Source of the DNA: Sphingobacteriaceae bacterium
Lineage (GTDB): Bacteria > Bacteroidota > Bacteroidia > Sphingobacteriales > Sphingobacteriaceae
Assembly: GCA_947460875.1 (NCBI GenBank)
Contig: CANHGR010000003.1
Location: 124,001-188,000, forward strand
DNA length: 64,000 bases
Direction of reading: 5' to 3'
Shown: positions 1 through 9,490 of the stretch, piece by piece
How the letters are laid out: every line of letters starts with the position of its first letter
Position numbering within the stretch: position 1 is the first letter of the stretch
Made by a program: the position numbers and the translations under genes
Notes under the pieces: generated by a model
What the model saw: only the letters and a program-made list of their open reading frames with translations
Told to the model about the DNA's origin: nothing
Database searches by the model: none

Positions 1-627
1 GGCATTATGGAAGATTTTAAAAAGAAGCATTCTGATTTTCCGCTAACAGCAACCTTTTATGTATTGCCAGCCATTAAACCAAACCTACGTTTGTTTGCCC
101 AACCAGAAAATAAAAAACAGAAACTGGAGTGGTTGATTAAGAATGGTTATGAAGTAGGCAGTCATAGCTGGTATCATGTTCCGCTAAGTAAATTGAACGA
201 CGCTGAAACGCAGAAACACCTTGGCATGTTTGTGAAAGAAATCAAAGAATTTCTTCCGAAGTACGAAGTTCAAAGCCTTGCCTTGCCACTAGGTGAGCGC
301 GCTAAAAACAAAAGTCTTGAGTCAAAAGGTTCGTTCGAAGGAACAAAATATAACCACAAAGTGGTCCTGTTGGTTGGATCGGCAACTTCATCATCGCCCT
401 ATTCCAAAAAGTTTTCTCCGCTTGCGGTGCAACGCGTTCAGGCCGGCGACATGGATTGGGGCATCATCGCATTTGCAGATCAAATGGTCAAAAACAAGAC
501 AAGATTTATTAGCGATGGCGATCCGAAAACTATTACGGCTCCTGCGAAACTGAAAGAAGACCTGAACCCGGCTTTGGCTTCAAAATATAAGATTCAATGG
601 GTGGCCGACACGGCGAGTACAAAATAG
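1..627 (+). CDS. Polysaccharide deacetylase (NodB-like), 5'-truncated
   Basis: The reading frame is open at the window edge, so this is the C-terminal part of a longer protein; the ATG at 7 is probably internal. About 206 residues are visible. The segment EVGSHSWYH near residue 50 matches NodB motif 2, H(S/T)xxxH, whose histidines bind the metal in carbohydrate esterase family 4. The upstream Asp-Asp motif is outside the window. Such enzymes remove N- or O-acetyl groups from envelope polysaccharides or peptidoglycan. The C-terminal half is lysine-rich and matches no specific subfamily I recognise, so the substrate is unknown. It ends convergently with hisS, with about 160 bp between them that hold nothing recognisable. 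Confidence 0.72.
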   Translation, partial: GIMEDFKKKHSDFPLTATFYVLPAIKPNLRLFAQPENKKQKLEWLIKNGYEVGSHSWYHVPLSKLNDAETQKHLGMFVKEIKEFLPKYEVQSLALPLGERAKNKSLESKGSFEGTKYNHKVVLLVGSATSSSPYSKKFSPLAVQRVQAGDMDWGIIAFADQMVKNKTRFISDGDPKTITAPAKLKEDLNPALASKYKIQWVADTASTK

Positions 628-788
628 CAACACGATTTTAAGAAAAGCAGAGCCACTGATTCTTTGGTTAATGCAGTCCTGCTGTAGTTTTCCCAGATCA
701 ATCCCCTGACAGAAAACTGCCGCGTCAATCAGGTTTAAATTGAAAAATCCGTGGTTCTTCGGATAAATCTACTTCTGAAATTACCCGT

Positions 789-2162
789 TTAAAATTTACC
801 GGCCAGGTGCTTGATAATATCTTCAATACCAACTTTCTTTTGTTCGCCACTCTGCATATTTTTCAATGTCAGCTTTCCAGATGCAATTTCATCACTGCCA
901 ATTAAGATCACAAATGCAATTTTTTTATCGTTGGCATAGTCCATCTGTTTTTTGATTTTGGCTTGCTTGGGGTATAATTCTGAAGCAATCCCCGCATCTC
1001 TTAGTTGTTGAAGAACCGGCAATGCATATCGTTCTGACTCTTCATCGAAATTAACAATCATTGCTTTGGTAGTCTGTTCTGAACTCTCAGGAAAAAGACT
1101 AAGCTCCTCCAAAACGTCGTAGATCCGGTCTGCACCAAATGATATTCCCACCCCCGTCAATCCCTTTAATCCGAACATACCGGTAAGATCGTCATACCGG
1201 CCTCCGCCGCCAATGCTGCCCATCGAAACTTCATTGGTCTTTACTTCAAAAATAGCTCCAGTGTAGTAATTAAGGCCGCGGGCAAGGGTGATATCAAGGC
1301 TGAGGCATGAGGTCTGAGGTCTGAGTTGATTTACAAATGAAAAAATAGTTTCTATTTCGGCTATTCCTTTCAGCCCGGCCTCAGACGATGCCAGAACGGT
1401 TTTCAAAGTGCTTATTTTTTCATCGTTTGATCCTTCGAGTAAGATGATTGGTTTTAGTTTTTCAATATCAGCCGTCGTAAAACCTCTTTCTATAAGCTCT
1501 TTTGAAACTCCGTCTAATCCAATTTTATCTAACTTATCAATAGCTACGGTCATTTCAACGATTAGCTCCGGTTTGCCAATAATTTCTGCTATCCCCGAAA
1601 GGATTTTTCGGTTATTAATTTTTATGGTAAATTCCTTTAAGCCTAACTTGCTAAGCGCTTCCTGATAGATCAGTATAAATTCTGCTTCATTTAGCAAACT
1701 ATCTGATCCTACAACATCGGCATCACATTGAAAAAATTCGCGATATCGACCCTTTTGCGGCCTATCTGCGCGCCATACCGGTTGAATTTGAAAACGCTTA
1801 AATGGCAGGGTGATATCATTTTGATGCATCACCACATAACGGGCAAAAGGAACCGTGAGATCGTAGCGGAGAGCCTTTTCAGAAATCAAGGGTGTGATGA
1901 CCTGCGAGTTAAGAGTTGTGAGGTCTGGAGCTTTGGATAAAAAATCACCACTATTCAAAATTTTAAAAATCAGCTTATCGCCTTCGTCTCCATACTTCCC
2001 CGTAAGGGTATCCAGATTCTCCATTGTTGGCGTTTGGATTTCTTGATAGCCATATTTTTTGAAAACCGCTTTTATCGTATCAAAAATATAGTTGCGTCTA
2101 GACATTTCAGCGGGACTGAAATCTCTAGTACCCTTCGGAATAGCCGGTTTTATAATCGCCAT
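789..2162 (-). CDS. hisS: Histidyl-tRNA synthetase
   Basis: Class II aminoacyl-tRNA synthetase charging tRNA-His in the cytosol; 457 residues, close to the family norm. Visible are the motif 1 region (PKGTRDFSP), motif 2 with its arginine ([26 protein letters not shown]), the histidine-binding [14 protein letters not shown] segment, and motif 3 ([11 protein letters not shown]). The last 100 residues fit the anticodon-binding domain. I chose ATG 2162 ([11 protein letters not shown]); the in-frame GTG at 2168 lies inside a TAnnTTTG promoter box. Two short low-complexity stretches, RPQTSCLSL and [13 protein letters not shown], sit where HisRS proteins usually have short loops; their DNA resembles a dispersed repeat (see findings). 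Confidence 0.97.
   Translation of the reverse strand: MAIIKPAIPKGTRDFSPAEMSRRNYIFDTIKAVFKKYGYQEIQTPTMENLDTLTGKYGDEGDKLIFKILNSGDFLSKAPDLTTLNSQVITPLISEKALRYDLTVPFARYVVMHQNDITLPFKRFQIQPVWRADRPQKGRYREFFQCDADVVGSDSLLNEAEFILIYQEALSKLGLKEFTIKINNRKILSGIAEIIGKPELIVEMTVAIDKLDKIGLDGVSKELIERGFTTADIEKLKPIILLEGSNDEKISTLKTVLASSEAGLKGIAEIETIFSFVNQLRPQTSCLSLDITLARGLNYYTGAIFEVKTNEVSMGSIGGGGRYDDLTGMFGLKGLTGVGISFGADRIYDVLEELSLFPESSEQTTKAMIVNFDEESERYALPVLQQLRDAGIASELYPKQAKIKKQMDYANDKKIAFVILIGSDEIASGKLTLKNMQSGEQKKVGIEDIIKHLAGKF
1301..1324 (-). repeat. 24-nt dispersed repeat inside hisS
   Basis: Minus strand TCAGACCTCAGACCTCAT followed by GCCTCA. It matches 22 of 24 positions of a sequence inside mqnD at 25862-25885 and is read in the same frame in both genes (RPQTSCL here, RLQTSSL in mqnD). 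It contains a 7-nt tandem unit, TCAGACC. A second, weaker patch sharing CAGACCTCA lies at about 1901-1930 in the same gene. Confidence 0.6.
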
Positions 2163-2167
2163 GAGCA

Positions 2168-2175
2168 CAAAGGTA
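2168..2175 (-). promoter_or_regulatory. hisS -7 box TACCTTTG
   Basis: On the minus strand TACCTTTG fits the Bacteroidota -7 consensus TAnnTTTG. Only 5 nt separate it from the hisS ATG, so transcription would start at or next to the start codon. No convincing -33 TTTG was seen at the usual spacing. Confidence 0.45.
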
Positions 2176-2202
2176 CAAATACGGCGTCAAAAAGAAATAA
2201 TG

Positions 2203-2637
2203 CTATTTTTCGCGCTCGATAATGGCTTTGCAGCCCTTTTCAATCATTTTAAAAACATCGTCGAAAAGATCATCTTCATAATAAGGATCTGGGACAATGG
2301 CATTTTCAAGCAAAAGGCTTACTTTTTCATGATCGTCTTCATTTCGAACTAGTTTGAGCACATCACGCAAATTCATATCATCCATCACAAAGATTTTATC
2401 ATAACGTTCAAAATCTTTAGCAGTAAACTGCCTACAGGATTGCTCGGAAATATCAATGCGGTATTTCCTAGCAATGGCGGTAGATCTTTTGTCAGGACTC
2501 TCGCCGACATGCCAATTTCCTGTACCTGCCGAATCAACTTCCCAATCCAATCCTTCCTTTTTTGCAAGATCTTCCATAATACCATGCGCAAGCGGAGAGC
2601 GACAGATATTTCCTAAACAAACCATTAAAATCTTCAT
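2203..2637 (-). CDS. Low-molecular-weight protein tyrosine phosphatase
   Basis: Cytosolic phosphatase of 144 residues, the normal size for the family. The P-loop C-x5-R-S is at residues 7-14 (CLGNICRS), giving the nucleophile Cys7 and Arg13. The general acid is Asp117 in DPYYEDD. In bacteria these enzymes often reverse tyrosine phosphorylation of capsule kinases, but no such kinase is nearby; a general phosphotyrosine or small-molecule role is also possible. It lies 12 bp downstream of a lipoprotein gene and after fumC, so the three are probably cotranscribed. Confidence 0.93.
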   Translation of the reverse strand: MKILMVCLGNICRSPLAHGIMEDLAKKEGLDWEVDSAGTGNWHVGESPDKRSTAIARKYRIDISEQSCRQFTAKDFERYDKIFVMDDMNLRDVLKLVRNEDDHEKVSLLLENAIVPDPYYEDDLFDDVFKMIEKGCKAIIEREK

Positions 2638-2649
2638 AAGATGCCTTCG

Positions 2650-3138
2650 TTAAAGCGGTTTAGGATCGCAAATGATCTTTTGTTTCAGATTTAGCGTGAT
2701 TACATCGTGTTGATCTTGAAACACTAGTTTACCTGCCGATTTCTCTTTAAGAACCAACTTAGGGATGTATTGCCCAATGCGGTAGCAGCCGCTGATCCTT
2801 TGCTTAAAATTCGCTTTTGTAAACGTTCCGATCAAATAAAGGGTATCATTTCGGTAGCCGTACTTTCCCTTAGCGTATTCAGTCCAATTACCGCCATTAA
2901 AGCAACTATCGGGATAGGGACTAACCGTAGCCTTGGTTTCGAGAGTTGCATAAAATGAATCGCAGGTAAATGTAAATTTGTGTCTCGTATAATCAAGCAA
3001 TTGATCTTGGTATTGGATAGAATCCTGTACCCAAACCCCCTGTAAAAAACTTTCCCCCTCATTCTGAATGTTCGGGTTGCATTTGCAGGAAAAAAGCATT
3101 GAGGAAAAAACGATTAGCAGAAAGTACGTTTGCCGCAT
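2650..3138 (-). CDS. Putative lipoprotein, unknown function
   Basis: A 162-residue protein with a type II signal peptide: MRQTYFLLIVFSSMLFSC, lipobox LFSC with the acylated Cys at residue 18. The mature part looks like a small beta-rich domain (alternating hydrophobic strands, several Tyr and Trp residues) similar in style to the lipocalin-like DUFs of Bacteroidota, but I do not recognise a family. It starts one base after the fumC stop, so it is almost certainly translated from the same transcript. Likely periplasmic or outer-membrane bound. Confidence 0.8.
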   Translation of the reverse strand: MRQTYFLLIVFSSMLFSCKCNPNIQNEGESFLQGVWVQDSIQYQDQLLDYTRHKFTFTCDSFYATLETKATVSPYPDSCFNGGNWTEYAKGKYGYRNDTLYLIGTFTKANFKQRISGCYRIGQYIPKLVLKEKSAGKLVFQDQHDVITLNLKQKIICDPKPL

Positions 3139-3139
3139 T

Positions 3140-4537
3140 CTATTTTAATCCCCCAATCATATCTTCCGGTCTAACCCACTGATCAAATTGCTCATTCGTA
3201 AGTAAACCCAAACCAACTGCTGCTTCCCTTAAAGAGGTATTTTCTTTTAGAGCGGTCTTAGCAATCTTTGCAGCGTTCTCATACCCAATATGAGGATTAA
3301 GTGCCGTAACAAGCATCAAAGAATTTTCAAGGTGTTTTTTTATTCCTGCATAATTCGGCTCGATACCCACTGCGCAGTTATCAGTGAATGACACACAAGC
3401 ATCTCCTATCAAGCGCGCAGACTGTAAAAAATTTGCAGCCATCACCGGCTTGAATACATTTAGCTCGTAATGTCCATTAGATCCTGCAATAGAGATAGTT
3501 ACATCATTTCCCATTACCTGCGCAGCAACCATTGTCACCGCTTCATTTTGCGTAGGGTTTACCTTTCCGGGCATGATAGAAGATCCTGGCTCGTTGTCTG
3601 GTATATGGATTTCACCAATCCCTGAACGTGGTCCTGAAGCTAGCATGCGGATATCATTGGCTATTTTCATGAGGGAAACAGCAATCTGCTTTAGCGCTCC
3701 ATGACTTTCAACAACTGCATCATGTGCAGCCAAGGCTTCAAACTTATTTTCTGCGGTACGGAATGGAAGTCCTGTGAATTCTGCAATATATTTTGCAACT
3801 GTTACGTCATAACCTTTAGGCGTATTAATACCCGTTCCAACTGCTGTGCCCCCTAGGGCTAATTCTGATAAATGGTCGAGTGTATTTCTCAAGGCTCTTA
3901 AACCATGATCCAGCTGGGAAACATAACCTGAAAATTCTTGCCCAAGCGTAAGCGGAGTTGCATCCATCAAGTGCGTACGACCAATTTTTACCACCTCTCT
4001 AAATACTTCAGATTTGGCTTTTAACGTATTGCGAAGTTTTTCTACACCCGGAATAGTTACATCGATTACCATTTTGTATGCCGCAATATGCATTGCGGTT
4101 GGGTAGGTATCATTAGAAGATTGCGATTTGTTTACATCATCGTTAGGATGAACGAAAGTTTTACCCTCTCCAAGCTTATTCCCTTGCAAGACGTGAGCGC
4201 GGTTTGCGATGACCTCGTTTACATTCATGTTCGACTGCGTTCCTGATCCAGTTTGCCAGATCACCAGCGGAAACTCGCCTTTTAACTTTCCTTCAAGGAT
4301 TTCATCACATACTCTCGCTATCAGGTCGCGCTTTTCTGCTGTCAATATGCCACTATCAGTATTTGTGTACGCCGCCGCCTTTTTAAGGTAGGCAAATGCG
4401 TTAATTATTTCTTCGGGCATCGACGCTTCTGGTCCGATTTTAAAGTTATTACGTGAACGTTGCGTTTGCGCACCCCAGTATTTTTCAATGGGCACTTGTA
4501 CATCGCCCATGGTATCGTGCTCTATCCTAAAAGACAT
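3140..4537 (-). CDS. fumC: Class II fumarate hydratase
   Basis: Iron-independent fumarase interconverting fumarate and L-malate in the TCA cycle; 465 residues as expected. The superfamily signature [11 protein letters not shown] is at 318-328, including the flexible SS loop. The catalytic His is at 189 in [10 protein letters not shown], and substrate contacts GSGTQSNMN (98-106) and SSNDTYPTA are present. It heads a run fumC-lipoprotein-phosphatase on the minus strand. A near-match to the -7 box, TAAATTTA, lies about 25-40 nt upstream but lacks the final G. Confidence 0.97.
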   Translation of the reverse strand: MSFRIEHDTMGDVQVPIEKYWGAQTQRSRNNFKIGPEASMPEEIINAFAYLKKAAAYTNTDSGILTAEKRDLIARVCDEILEGKLKGEFPLVIWQTGSGTQSNMNVNEVIANRAHVLQGNKLGEGKTFVHPNDDVNKSQSSNDTYPTAMHIAAYKMVIDVTIPGVEKLRNTLKAKSEVFREVVKIGRTHLMDATPLTLGQEFSGYVSQLDHGLRALRNTLDHLSELALGGTAVGTGINTPKGYDVTVAKYIAEFTGLPFRTAENKFEALAAHDAVVESHGALKQIAVSLMKIANDIRMLASGPRSGIGEIHIPDNEPGSSIMPGKVNPTQNEAVTMVAAQVMGNDVTISIAGSNGHYELNVFKPVMAANFLQSARLIGDACVSFTDNCAVGIEPNYAGIKKHLENSLMLVTALNPHIGYENAAKIAKTALKENTSLREAAVGLGLLTNEQFDQWVRPEDMIGGLK

Positions 4538-4927
4538 ATTTGCGAAAGTTTAATAGGCGGTAAATTTAGGATTTTATTATGGTTTACGACGATGAAGGAG
4601 GGTAAATTTCCGTCAAAATATTCCGGCTCATTGATCTTATAATAGCTGTACTGGTGCCCGAGTGCTTTCTAGCAGAAAAAATTATTGCGCTGATAATCAA
4701 CTATTTGTAAACTTTATTAATATTCCTGTAACTTTTTCTTCTGAGATCCGTATAAACATTCCGAAAGCGTTTATTTGCGAAAGGGTTGGTAACCGCCAGG
4801 TTTCCGACCCTTTCTTTTTTAATCGCTACCAAGGGTATGGCGAACCATCCCGGATTTTAATGAAACTCGATCTTTAAATAATTAGTCGGTTTTTAACGGC
4901 AAGATGATTTGATCGGTTGAAAATATT
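4538..4927. other. 390-bp non-coding gap with an orphan hairpin
   Basis: This gap lies between the 5' end of fumC and the 3' end of the TonB receptor gene, both on the minus strand. It holds no convincing gene. The 71-codon plus-strand frame at 4662-4877 has no recognisable domain and reads through the terminator hairpin at 4780-4820. A short plus-strand RNA ending at that hairpin is possible. Confidence 0.5.
4780..4820 (+). terminator. Strong intrinsic terminator with no upstream gene
   Basis: AAAGGGTTGG pairs with CCGACCCTTT (10 bp, one G-U). An inner AACC/GGTT stem is capped by GCCA, and CTTTTTT follows. The U-run is on the plus strand only, but both neighbouring genes are on the minus strand. 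Confidence 0.65.
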
Positions 4928-7351
4928 CTAAAACTTTATACCTCCTGACAAGTAGAATACTCGTCCATCTGCCGGTAAAATTCCGGGACCAGGATAACCT
5001 CCAGAACGACGAGTAAAATACCGCTCATCTGTCAAATTATTTACACCAGCTTTGATATTGTAATTTTTTAGGAATTTAAAACTGCCCGATACATCTTGCA
5101 CCTGATAGGAAGGTATCAACCCGGTCGTTGCAGCTGCATTTGGCACTTTAGTATTGGCTGCATCCGCATATGTCTGGCCAATGGCACTGAGTTGCCAGGT
5201 TATTGAAAAGCCTTTTTTAGCAAAGGTGGCGCCAAAGCGATGTATGTTAGCCGGCGCATTTTCTACTAGGTTTCGAGCTAGGTTGCCCGTGGTAATTTGA
5301 CCATTGATTACAGACGTAGTTTTGAAATCGCGATAAGTTGCATCTACAAATGCCAGTGAAGCAAATAAACTCAGGTAACCTTTTTTTGAATCGGCAAATA
5401 TGGCCGAGATGGGATCAAACTCAATGTAAGCTTCAAAACCCTTACTAATCGACCGGCCTAAATTGGTTCGGTACTGGTAATTTTGTCCATTATTTGTTTG
5501 GGTGATGGTTCCAATACGGTTATTATAACTCAGGTAAAAATAATCGATGTCAAAATTAAGGTAATTACCCAGTTTACCACGATAACCAATATCCATATTA
5601 TAACCCCTTGCATCCTGTAAATTCAGATCAATAACATCTGTAGTGCCCGGCGGCGTTAAATCAGAAATTAATATAGGACGGTATGCCTGTGAAATATTCG
5701 AGTAAAGCTCAGAACGCGGTGTGACATGATATTCTGCTCCGGCACCAAAAAGTAAAAAGTTACGGGTGCGGTTTACCGGACTTAAATTATTGGGTAGTCC
5801 GTTTGCCAGACTAAATCGGCCAGCCATGTTTGATTTGATGTTTTCTATACGCAAACCGGCGGTAAAGAGTAATTTTTCACCGACACGGAAAATATTTTCG
5901 GCAAAAGCGGCATGGTTTATATTCTTAAAATCTAAATCGCGCGGATACACACCATTTGCGAGTTCAAAATTCATTTCGCTGCCATCATCGCCGTTACCTA
6001 ACTGTTTACGATCAATTTGACCATTAAAATACCTTAAACCTGCAGCTAGTGTAAGGTTTGATCCCAAAAAGATGTAATCAGTAAGCACTCTTATTTCAGA
6101 ACCGTAGGTGTTATAATAGTCTCGATCCACTTGACGATTGCTAAAATCATCATCAATGGTAATGGATTTCACGAAACCCACACTGTTGCGTTCTGCAAAA
6201 GTGCCAACGGCTTTCCAACTCAACTTAGTTTTCTCGTTAAAAACATACTCTGCGGTTATGGAAGGAATAAACCAAGGGGTATTGAACCAATTACGACTTC
6301 GTATACTTTCACGTGAATCTTCGCTAAATTGTTCATCACTCAAGCCACCGGGTTGCTGGCTTTTAGTAGTCATGTAGGTAATTTCTGTACTCAGTTTTAA
6401 CTTTTCATTGATCGCATAACTGAACTCGGCATGGGCATGATCTGTTTTGTATGAGCCATTATCTCTCCAGCCATCGCCTACACGCTTTTGATAATATGCC
6501 GTATAACTTAAGCGACCTTCAGTACCCCCTATATAATTAAACGTGCTAAAAAGACCGTTACTGCCTACCGTATTTTGGGATTCAAAGGTTAAACGAGTAG
6601 AGATATCCGGTTTACGCAATACAAAATTCATCAGACCGCCAAACTGCGGACCATATTGCAGTGAGGAAGCGCCGCGCACAATTTCTATTCGGTCTACGAC
6701 TTCCATTGGAGGAGTATAATAAGCCTCAGGATAACCCATTGGATCGGGAGTGATGTCATAACCATTCATTCTTACGTTAAACTCCCAAGAGCGGTTTGGG
6801 CTTAAACCTCTCGACGCTACACCAAGCTGTATACCTGAGCCATCGTTTTCCCAAACTGAAATACCGGGTGTTCTTCCAAAAATCTGACGGCTGTTATTCA
6901 TAGCCAGATTGGCGTTGATATTGTCTAGCTTAATAACTTCATTCTTTTTCCCTGCATAAATGCTGAAATCTTGAATTTCTGAAAGAGTTTCGTTGCCCCG
7001 GATACCTCTGCCTGTTACCACTTCGACCTCTCTAAGACTGAAATTTTCGCTTTCGAGCGTTGTAGTATAAACGAAAACCTGGCTTTCTTCAAGAGCAATC
7101 GCAATATTTTTTGTCGAAAATCCGACAAAACTTACCTCAAGAATATATTTACCGGCAGATAATCCTTTAATTATATACTCGCCTTTAGTATTAGTCTGCA
7201 CCCCTCTGACCGTACTTTTCAAAATAACATTGGCACCAGCTATCGGTTCTTGATTGCTAGTTAAAATCTGACCACTGATTACTGCTTTTTGAGCAAATGA
7301 ATGACTTAAAAATCCGAGAAAGATAAAAATGTAAAGGATATACTTTATCAT
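4928..7351 (-). CDS. TonB-dependent receptor, FecA-like
   Basis: Outer-membrane importer, probably for ferric siderophore or ferric dicitrate. The ATG at 7351 gives a clean signal peptide (IKYILYIFIFLGFLSHSFAQ); the upstream in-frame start adds 13 non-signal residues. Order of domains: signal, CarboxypepD_reg/beta-sandwich domain (about 22-105), plug (about 110-250, with EIVRGASSLQYGPQFGGLMNFV), then the beta barrel ending in KF. Plug segments such as MNGYDITPDPMGYPEAYYTPP resemble FecA-type receptors. No FecI/FecR-type regulators are adjacent and no signalling domain precedes the plug, so it appears to be a plain transporter. Total 807 residues. Confidence 0.9.
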   Translation of the reverse strand: MIKYILYIFIFLGFLSHSFAQKAVISGQILTSNQEPIAGANVILKSTVRGVQTNTKGEYIIKGLSAGKYILEVSFVGFSTKNIAIALEESQVFVYTTTLESENFSLREVEVVTGRGIRGNETLSEIQDFSIYAGKKNEVIKLDNINANLAMNNSRQIFGRTPGISVWENDGSGIQLGVASRGLSPNRSWEFNVRMNGYDITPDPMGYPEAYYTPPMEVVDRIEIVRGASSLQYGPQFGGLMNFVLRKPDISTRLTFESQNTVGSNGLFSTFNYIGGTEGRLSYTAYYQKRVGDGWRDNGSYKTDHAHAEFSYAINEKLKLSTEITYMTTKSQQPGGLSDEQFSEDSRESIRSRNWFNTPWFIPSITAEYVFNEKTKLSWKAVGTFAERNSVGFVKSITIDDDFSNRQVDRDYYNTYGSEIRVLTDYIFLGSNLTLAAGLRYFNGQIDRKQLGNGDDGSEMNFELANGVYPRDLDFKNINHAAFAENIFRVGEKLLFTAGLRIENIKSNMAGRFSLANGLPNNLSPVNRTRNFLLFGAGAEYHVTPRSELYSNISQAYRPILISDLTPPGTTDVIDLNLQDARGYNMDIGYRGKLGNYLNFDIDYFYLSYNNRIGTITQTNNGQNYQYRTNLGRSISKGFEAYIEFDPISAIFADSKKGYLSLFASLAFVDATYRDFKTTSVINGQITTGNLARNLVENAPANIHRFGATFAKKGFSITWQLSAIGQTYADAANTKVPNAAATTGLIPSYQVQDVSGSFKFLKNYNIKAGVNNLTDERYFTRRSGGYPGPGILPADGRVFYLSGGIKF

Positions 7352-7514
7352 AAATACATAATGCTGACTGGCTTTTTTTGACAGCAACAAACATATGCTT
7401 TATTTAGACTTAATACAAATAAGAGTTTATAATATTGTGATAATTACAGGAAACTTACAATTGTAGGGCAAGGAAAAATAGGCATGGTTCCTTGAAGGAG
7501 GATATTTCGAATGC

Positions 7515-7550
7515 AAAAACCCTTGCAACTAATAAGCTACAAGGGTTTTT
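7515..7550 (-). terminator. Intrinsic terminator after the small-ORF pair
   Basis: CCCTTGCAACT (7520-7530) pairs with AGCTACAAGGG (7535-7545) with a 4-nt loop, flanked by AAAAA and TTTTT so it can act in both directions. It closely resembles the terminator at 8157-8189. Confidence 0.7.
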
Positions 7551-7618
7551 ATTTCATTAATAATGTTGGATTTAATCCTCAGTGAATCAAATCACGGTAC
7601 AAACCGCCATGATTTTAG

Positions 7619-7732
7619 CTACTTTTTATTTACAAAATCATTCTTAGACATTTTATCAAATTCTACGTAAGTAGCAACTAAAAACACAGCAAATAAAATA
7701 ACAATAACTATGGTTGATATGATTAGCATCAT
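7619..7732 (-). CDS. 37-aa small membrane protein
   Basis: Too short for ordinary gene finding. It begins MMLIISTIVIVILFAVFLVA, one strongly hydrophobic helix, followed by a charged tail (EFDKMSKNDF) ending in NKK. Its ATG overlaps the stop codon of the upstream 59-codon frame as ATGA, a typical translational-coupling junction, which is the main reason to believe both. I recognise no family. The topology resembles the tiny subunits that accompany larger membrane complexes, but no such complex is adjacent. A terminator follows about 70 bp downstream. Confidence 0.5.
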   Translation of the reverse strand: MMLIISTIVIVILFAVFLVATYVEFDKMSKNDFVNKK

Positions 7733-7908
7733 TGTTTAGCTTTTAAGTTTATATAAATTAAAAAGACTAATATCGTGGGAGGCCATAATCCAATAAAAAT
7801 TGCTCTGTTAACATCCCCCTCAAAGAGGAAATAATATTCGCTAACAAAAATTATTACCAAGGTAAAAATCAATATCAGAATCTCAGAAATTTTAAAGTTT
7901 TTTAACAT
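7729..7908 (-). CDS. 59-aa small membrane protein
   Basis: Starts MLKNFKISEILILIFTLVII, with a first transmembrane helix at about 9-22, a short loop containing EGDVNRA, and a second helix at about 37-53 (AIFIGLWPPTILVFLIYI), then a basic tail. Two helices and basic ends suggest an inner-membrane hairpin. It overlaps the following 37-codon frame by 4 nt, so the two are probably one transcription and translation unit. Function unknown. Confidence 0.5.
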   Translation of the reverse strand: MLKNFKISEILILIFTLVIIFVSEYYFLFEGDVNRAIFIGLWPPTILVFLIYINLKAKQ

Positions 7909-8156
7909 TGCTTTTGATTTAACCTCAAATTAAGAAAATAAATCGCATATAACGAAATTTATTTATTGAAGTGTTAAAAATTTCGACCATCCACACAATC
8001 CAGCGTCGCTAAAGTTTTCTTCTAAATGTCGCGAATTTTGGATGGATCTAAGTTTGTAACAAATTAACACAGGGAAATGTGAATAGATAGTTTATTAGGT
8101 GACCAAATGCGATTCTAAATATCTTCTAATGATATTTGCTATTCTATTAACCTAAC
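7909..8156. other. AT-rich gap upstream of the small-ORF pair
   Basis: About 250 bp between the small-ORF pair and the tRNA-Asp terminator. It presumably holds the promoter of the small-ORF pair. I see only an imperfect -7 match (TTAATTTG on the minus strand, near 7930) and no further gene or RNA. Confidence 0.4.
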
Positions 8157-8189
8157 AAAAAACCCTTGCAACTATTACAGTTACAAGGG
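8157..8189 (-). terminator. Intrinsic terminator after tRNA-Asp
   Basis: On the minus strand CCCTTGTAACT pairs with AGTTGCAAGGG (11 bp, one G-U) with a 5-nt loop, followed by TTTTTTG. It lies 18 nt beyond the tRNA 3' end. Confidence 0.8.
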
Positions 8190-8207
8190 CTTCTATTTCG
8201 ATTATTG

Positions 8208-8281
8208 CGGACCGGACGGGACTCGAACCCGCGACCTCCGCCGTGACAGGGCGGCATTCTAACCAGCTGAACTACCGATCC
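8208..8281 (-). tRNA. tRNA-Asp(GTC)
   Basis: A 74-nt cloverleaf on the minus strand. The acceptor stem GGATCGG pairs with CCGGTCC, with discriminator G73. The D-arm region (TAGTTCAGCTGGTTAGA), anticodon stem CCGCC/GGCGG with loop CTGTCAC (anticodon GTC), and T-arm GGTTCGAGTCC are all present. CCA is not encoded. It sits between prfA and its own terminator and may be processed from a prfA-tRNA transcript or have its own promoter in the 91-bp gap. Confidence 0.97.
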
Positions 8282-8372
8282 ATTCCTGACGAACCAACAT
8301 TGCTGTTGAATTGTTTGAGGACTGCAAATATAGCGTCTTTACTCTATTTATCAACAAAAAATAAAATCAAAA

Positions 8373-9446
8373 TTAAACGGTAGACCCTTCTTGCATCTTT
8401 TCAGCGTTTTCGGCGAACTGCAAAGCATCGATGATCTCTTGGATATCGCCATCCATTACTGCGGGTAAATTATACAGGGTAAGGCCTATACGATGTTCGG
8501 TAAGGCGTCCTTGAGGATAATTATAAGTACGTATTTTAGCAGAGCGATCGCCGGTAGAAACCATTGACTTTCGCTTTGCAGCAATATCCCCATGTTGCTT
8601 TTGAACTTCAAGATCATAAAGCTTAGTTCTCAACATTTCCATCGCGCGTTCGCGATTTCCAAGCTGTGATCTTTCAATCTGACAAACGACAACCATCCCC
8701 GAAGGTCTGTGGGTTAGCTGAACTTTAGTTTCTACCTTATTTACATTCTGCCCACCAGCACCGCCTGAACGAGAAGTTTGCAGATCAATATCTGCCGGAT
8801 TCAGATAAAAATCAATTTCCTCTACTTCGGCCAGCACTGCTACCGAAGCCGCCGATGTATGTACCCTCCCCTGTGTTTCGGTATCTGGAACACGCTGCAC
8901 CCTATGCACACCGGATTCATATTTCAATTGACCATAGACATCTTCTCCGCTCACTTTCAGAATGACCTCTTTATAGCCCCCGGCAGTGCCCTCTGTCACA
9001 TCTACAGTTTCCACCTTCCAGCCTTTCTTCTCAAAAAAACGGGTGTACATACGATACAGATCACCGGCAAAAAGAGCAGCCTCATCACCACCGGTACCAC
9101 CCCGTATCTCAAGCATTGCATTCTTTGCATCTTCAGGGTCTTTCGGAATTAACATTAAACGGATAGCTGCTTCCATCTTTTCTTTTCGAAGTATAAGCTC
9201 ATCCAAATCAGCCTTAGCCATCTCCCGTAGCTCATCATCCTTTTCGTTAGTAAGAATCTCCTTATTAGCGTCGATATTACTAACTACGTTATGATATATT
9301 TTGTACTCATCAACAACTTTTCCAAGGTCTTTATATTCTTTACTCAACTGCGCAAAGCGTTTCATATCCCCCATCGTTGAAGGATTACTCAATTCGCGCT
9401 CAACTTCTTCCCAACGTAATTTTATTGCTTCTAATTTCTCTAACAT
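8373..9446 (-). CDS. prfA: Peptide chain release factor 1
   Basis: Terminates translation at UAA and UAG. At 357 residues it has the normal size. The peptidyl-tRNA hydrolysis motif GGQ is in [11 protein letters not shown] (about residue 230). The codon-reading PxT tripeptide appears as PDT in [18 protein letters not shown], which distinguishes RF1 from RF2 (SPF). The following [13 protein letters not shown] segment fits RF1. It is monocistronic or followed by tRNA-Asp. The ATG is 6 nt after a TAnnTTTG box. Confidence 0.97.
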   Translation of the reverse strand: MLEKLEAIKLRWEEVERELSNPSTMGDMKRFAQLSKEYKDLGKVVDEYKIYHNVVSNIDANKEILTNEKDDELREMAKADLDELILRKEKMEAAIRLMLIPKDPEDAKNAMLEIRGGTGGDEAALFAGDLYRMYTRFFEKKGWKVETVDVTEGTAGGYKEVILKVSGEDVYGQLKYESGVHRVQRVPDTETQGRVHTSAASVAVLAEVEEIDFYLNPADIDLQTSRSGGAGGQNVNKVETKVQLTHRPSGMVVVCQIERSQLGNRERAMEMLRTKLYDLEVQKQHGDIAAKRKSMVSTGDRSAKIRTYNYPQGRLTEHRIGLTLYNLPAVMDGDIQEIIDALQFAENAEKMQEGSTV

Positions 9447-9452
9447 AATTTA

Positions 9453-9460
9453 CAAAAATA
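9453..9460 (-). promoter_or_regulatory. prfA -7 box TATTTTTG
   Basis: Perfect TAnnTTTG on the minus strand, with 6 nt between box and ATG, which predicts a leaderless or nearly leaderless mRNA. The -33 region has no clear TTTG. Confidence 0.45.
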
Positions 9461-9490
9461 CGGCTTTTTGAAATAATGACATCCTGGTTT

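Noticed and set aside
4640-4650. TATAAT-like hexamer as promoter of a small RNA
   Set aside because: Bacteroidota use TAnnTTTG rather than TATAAT, so this match has little weight.
4662-4877. 71-codon plus-strand frame in the fumC-TonB receptor gap
   Set aside because: It runs through a strong terminator hairpin and has no recognisable domain or signal; treated as non-coding.
8778-9294. Two plus-strand frames opposite prfA
   Set aside because: Antisense shadows of a strongly conserved gene; composition reflects prfA codons.
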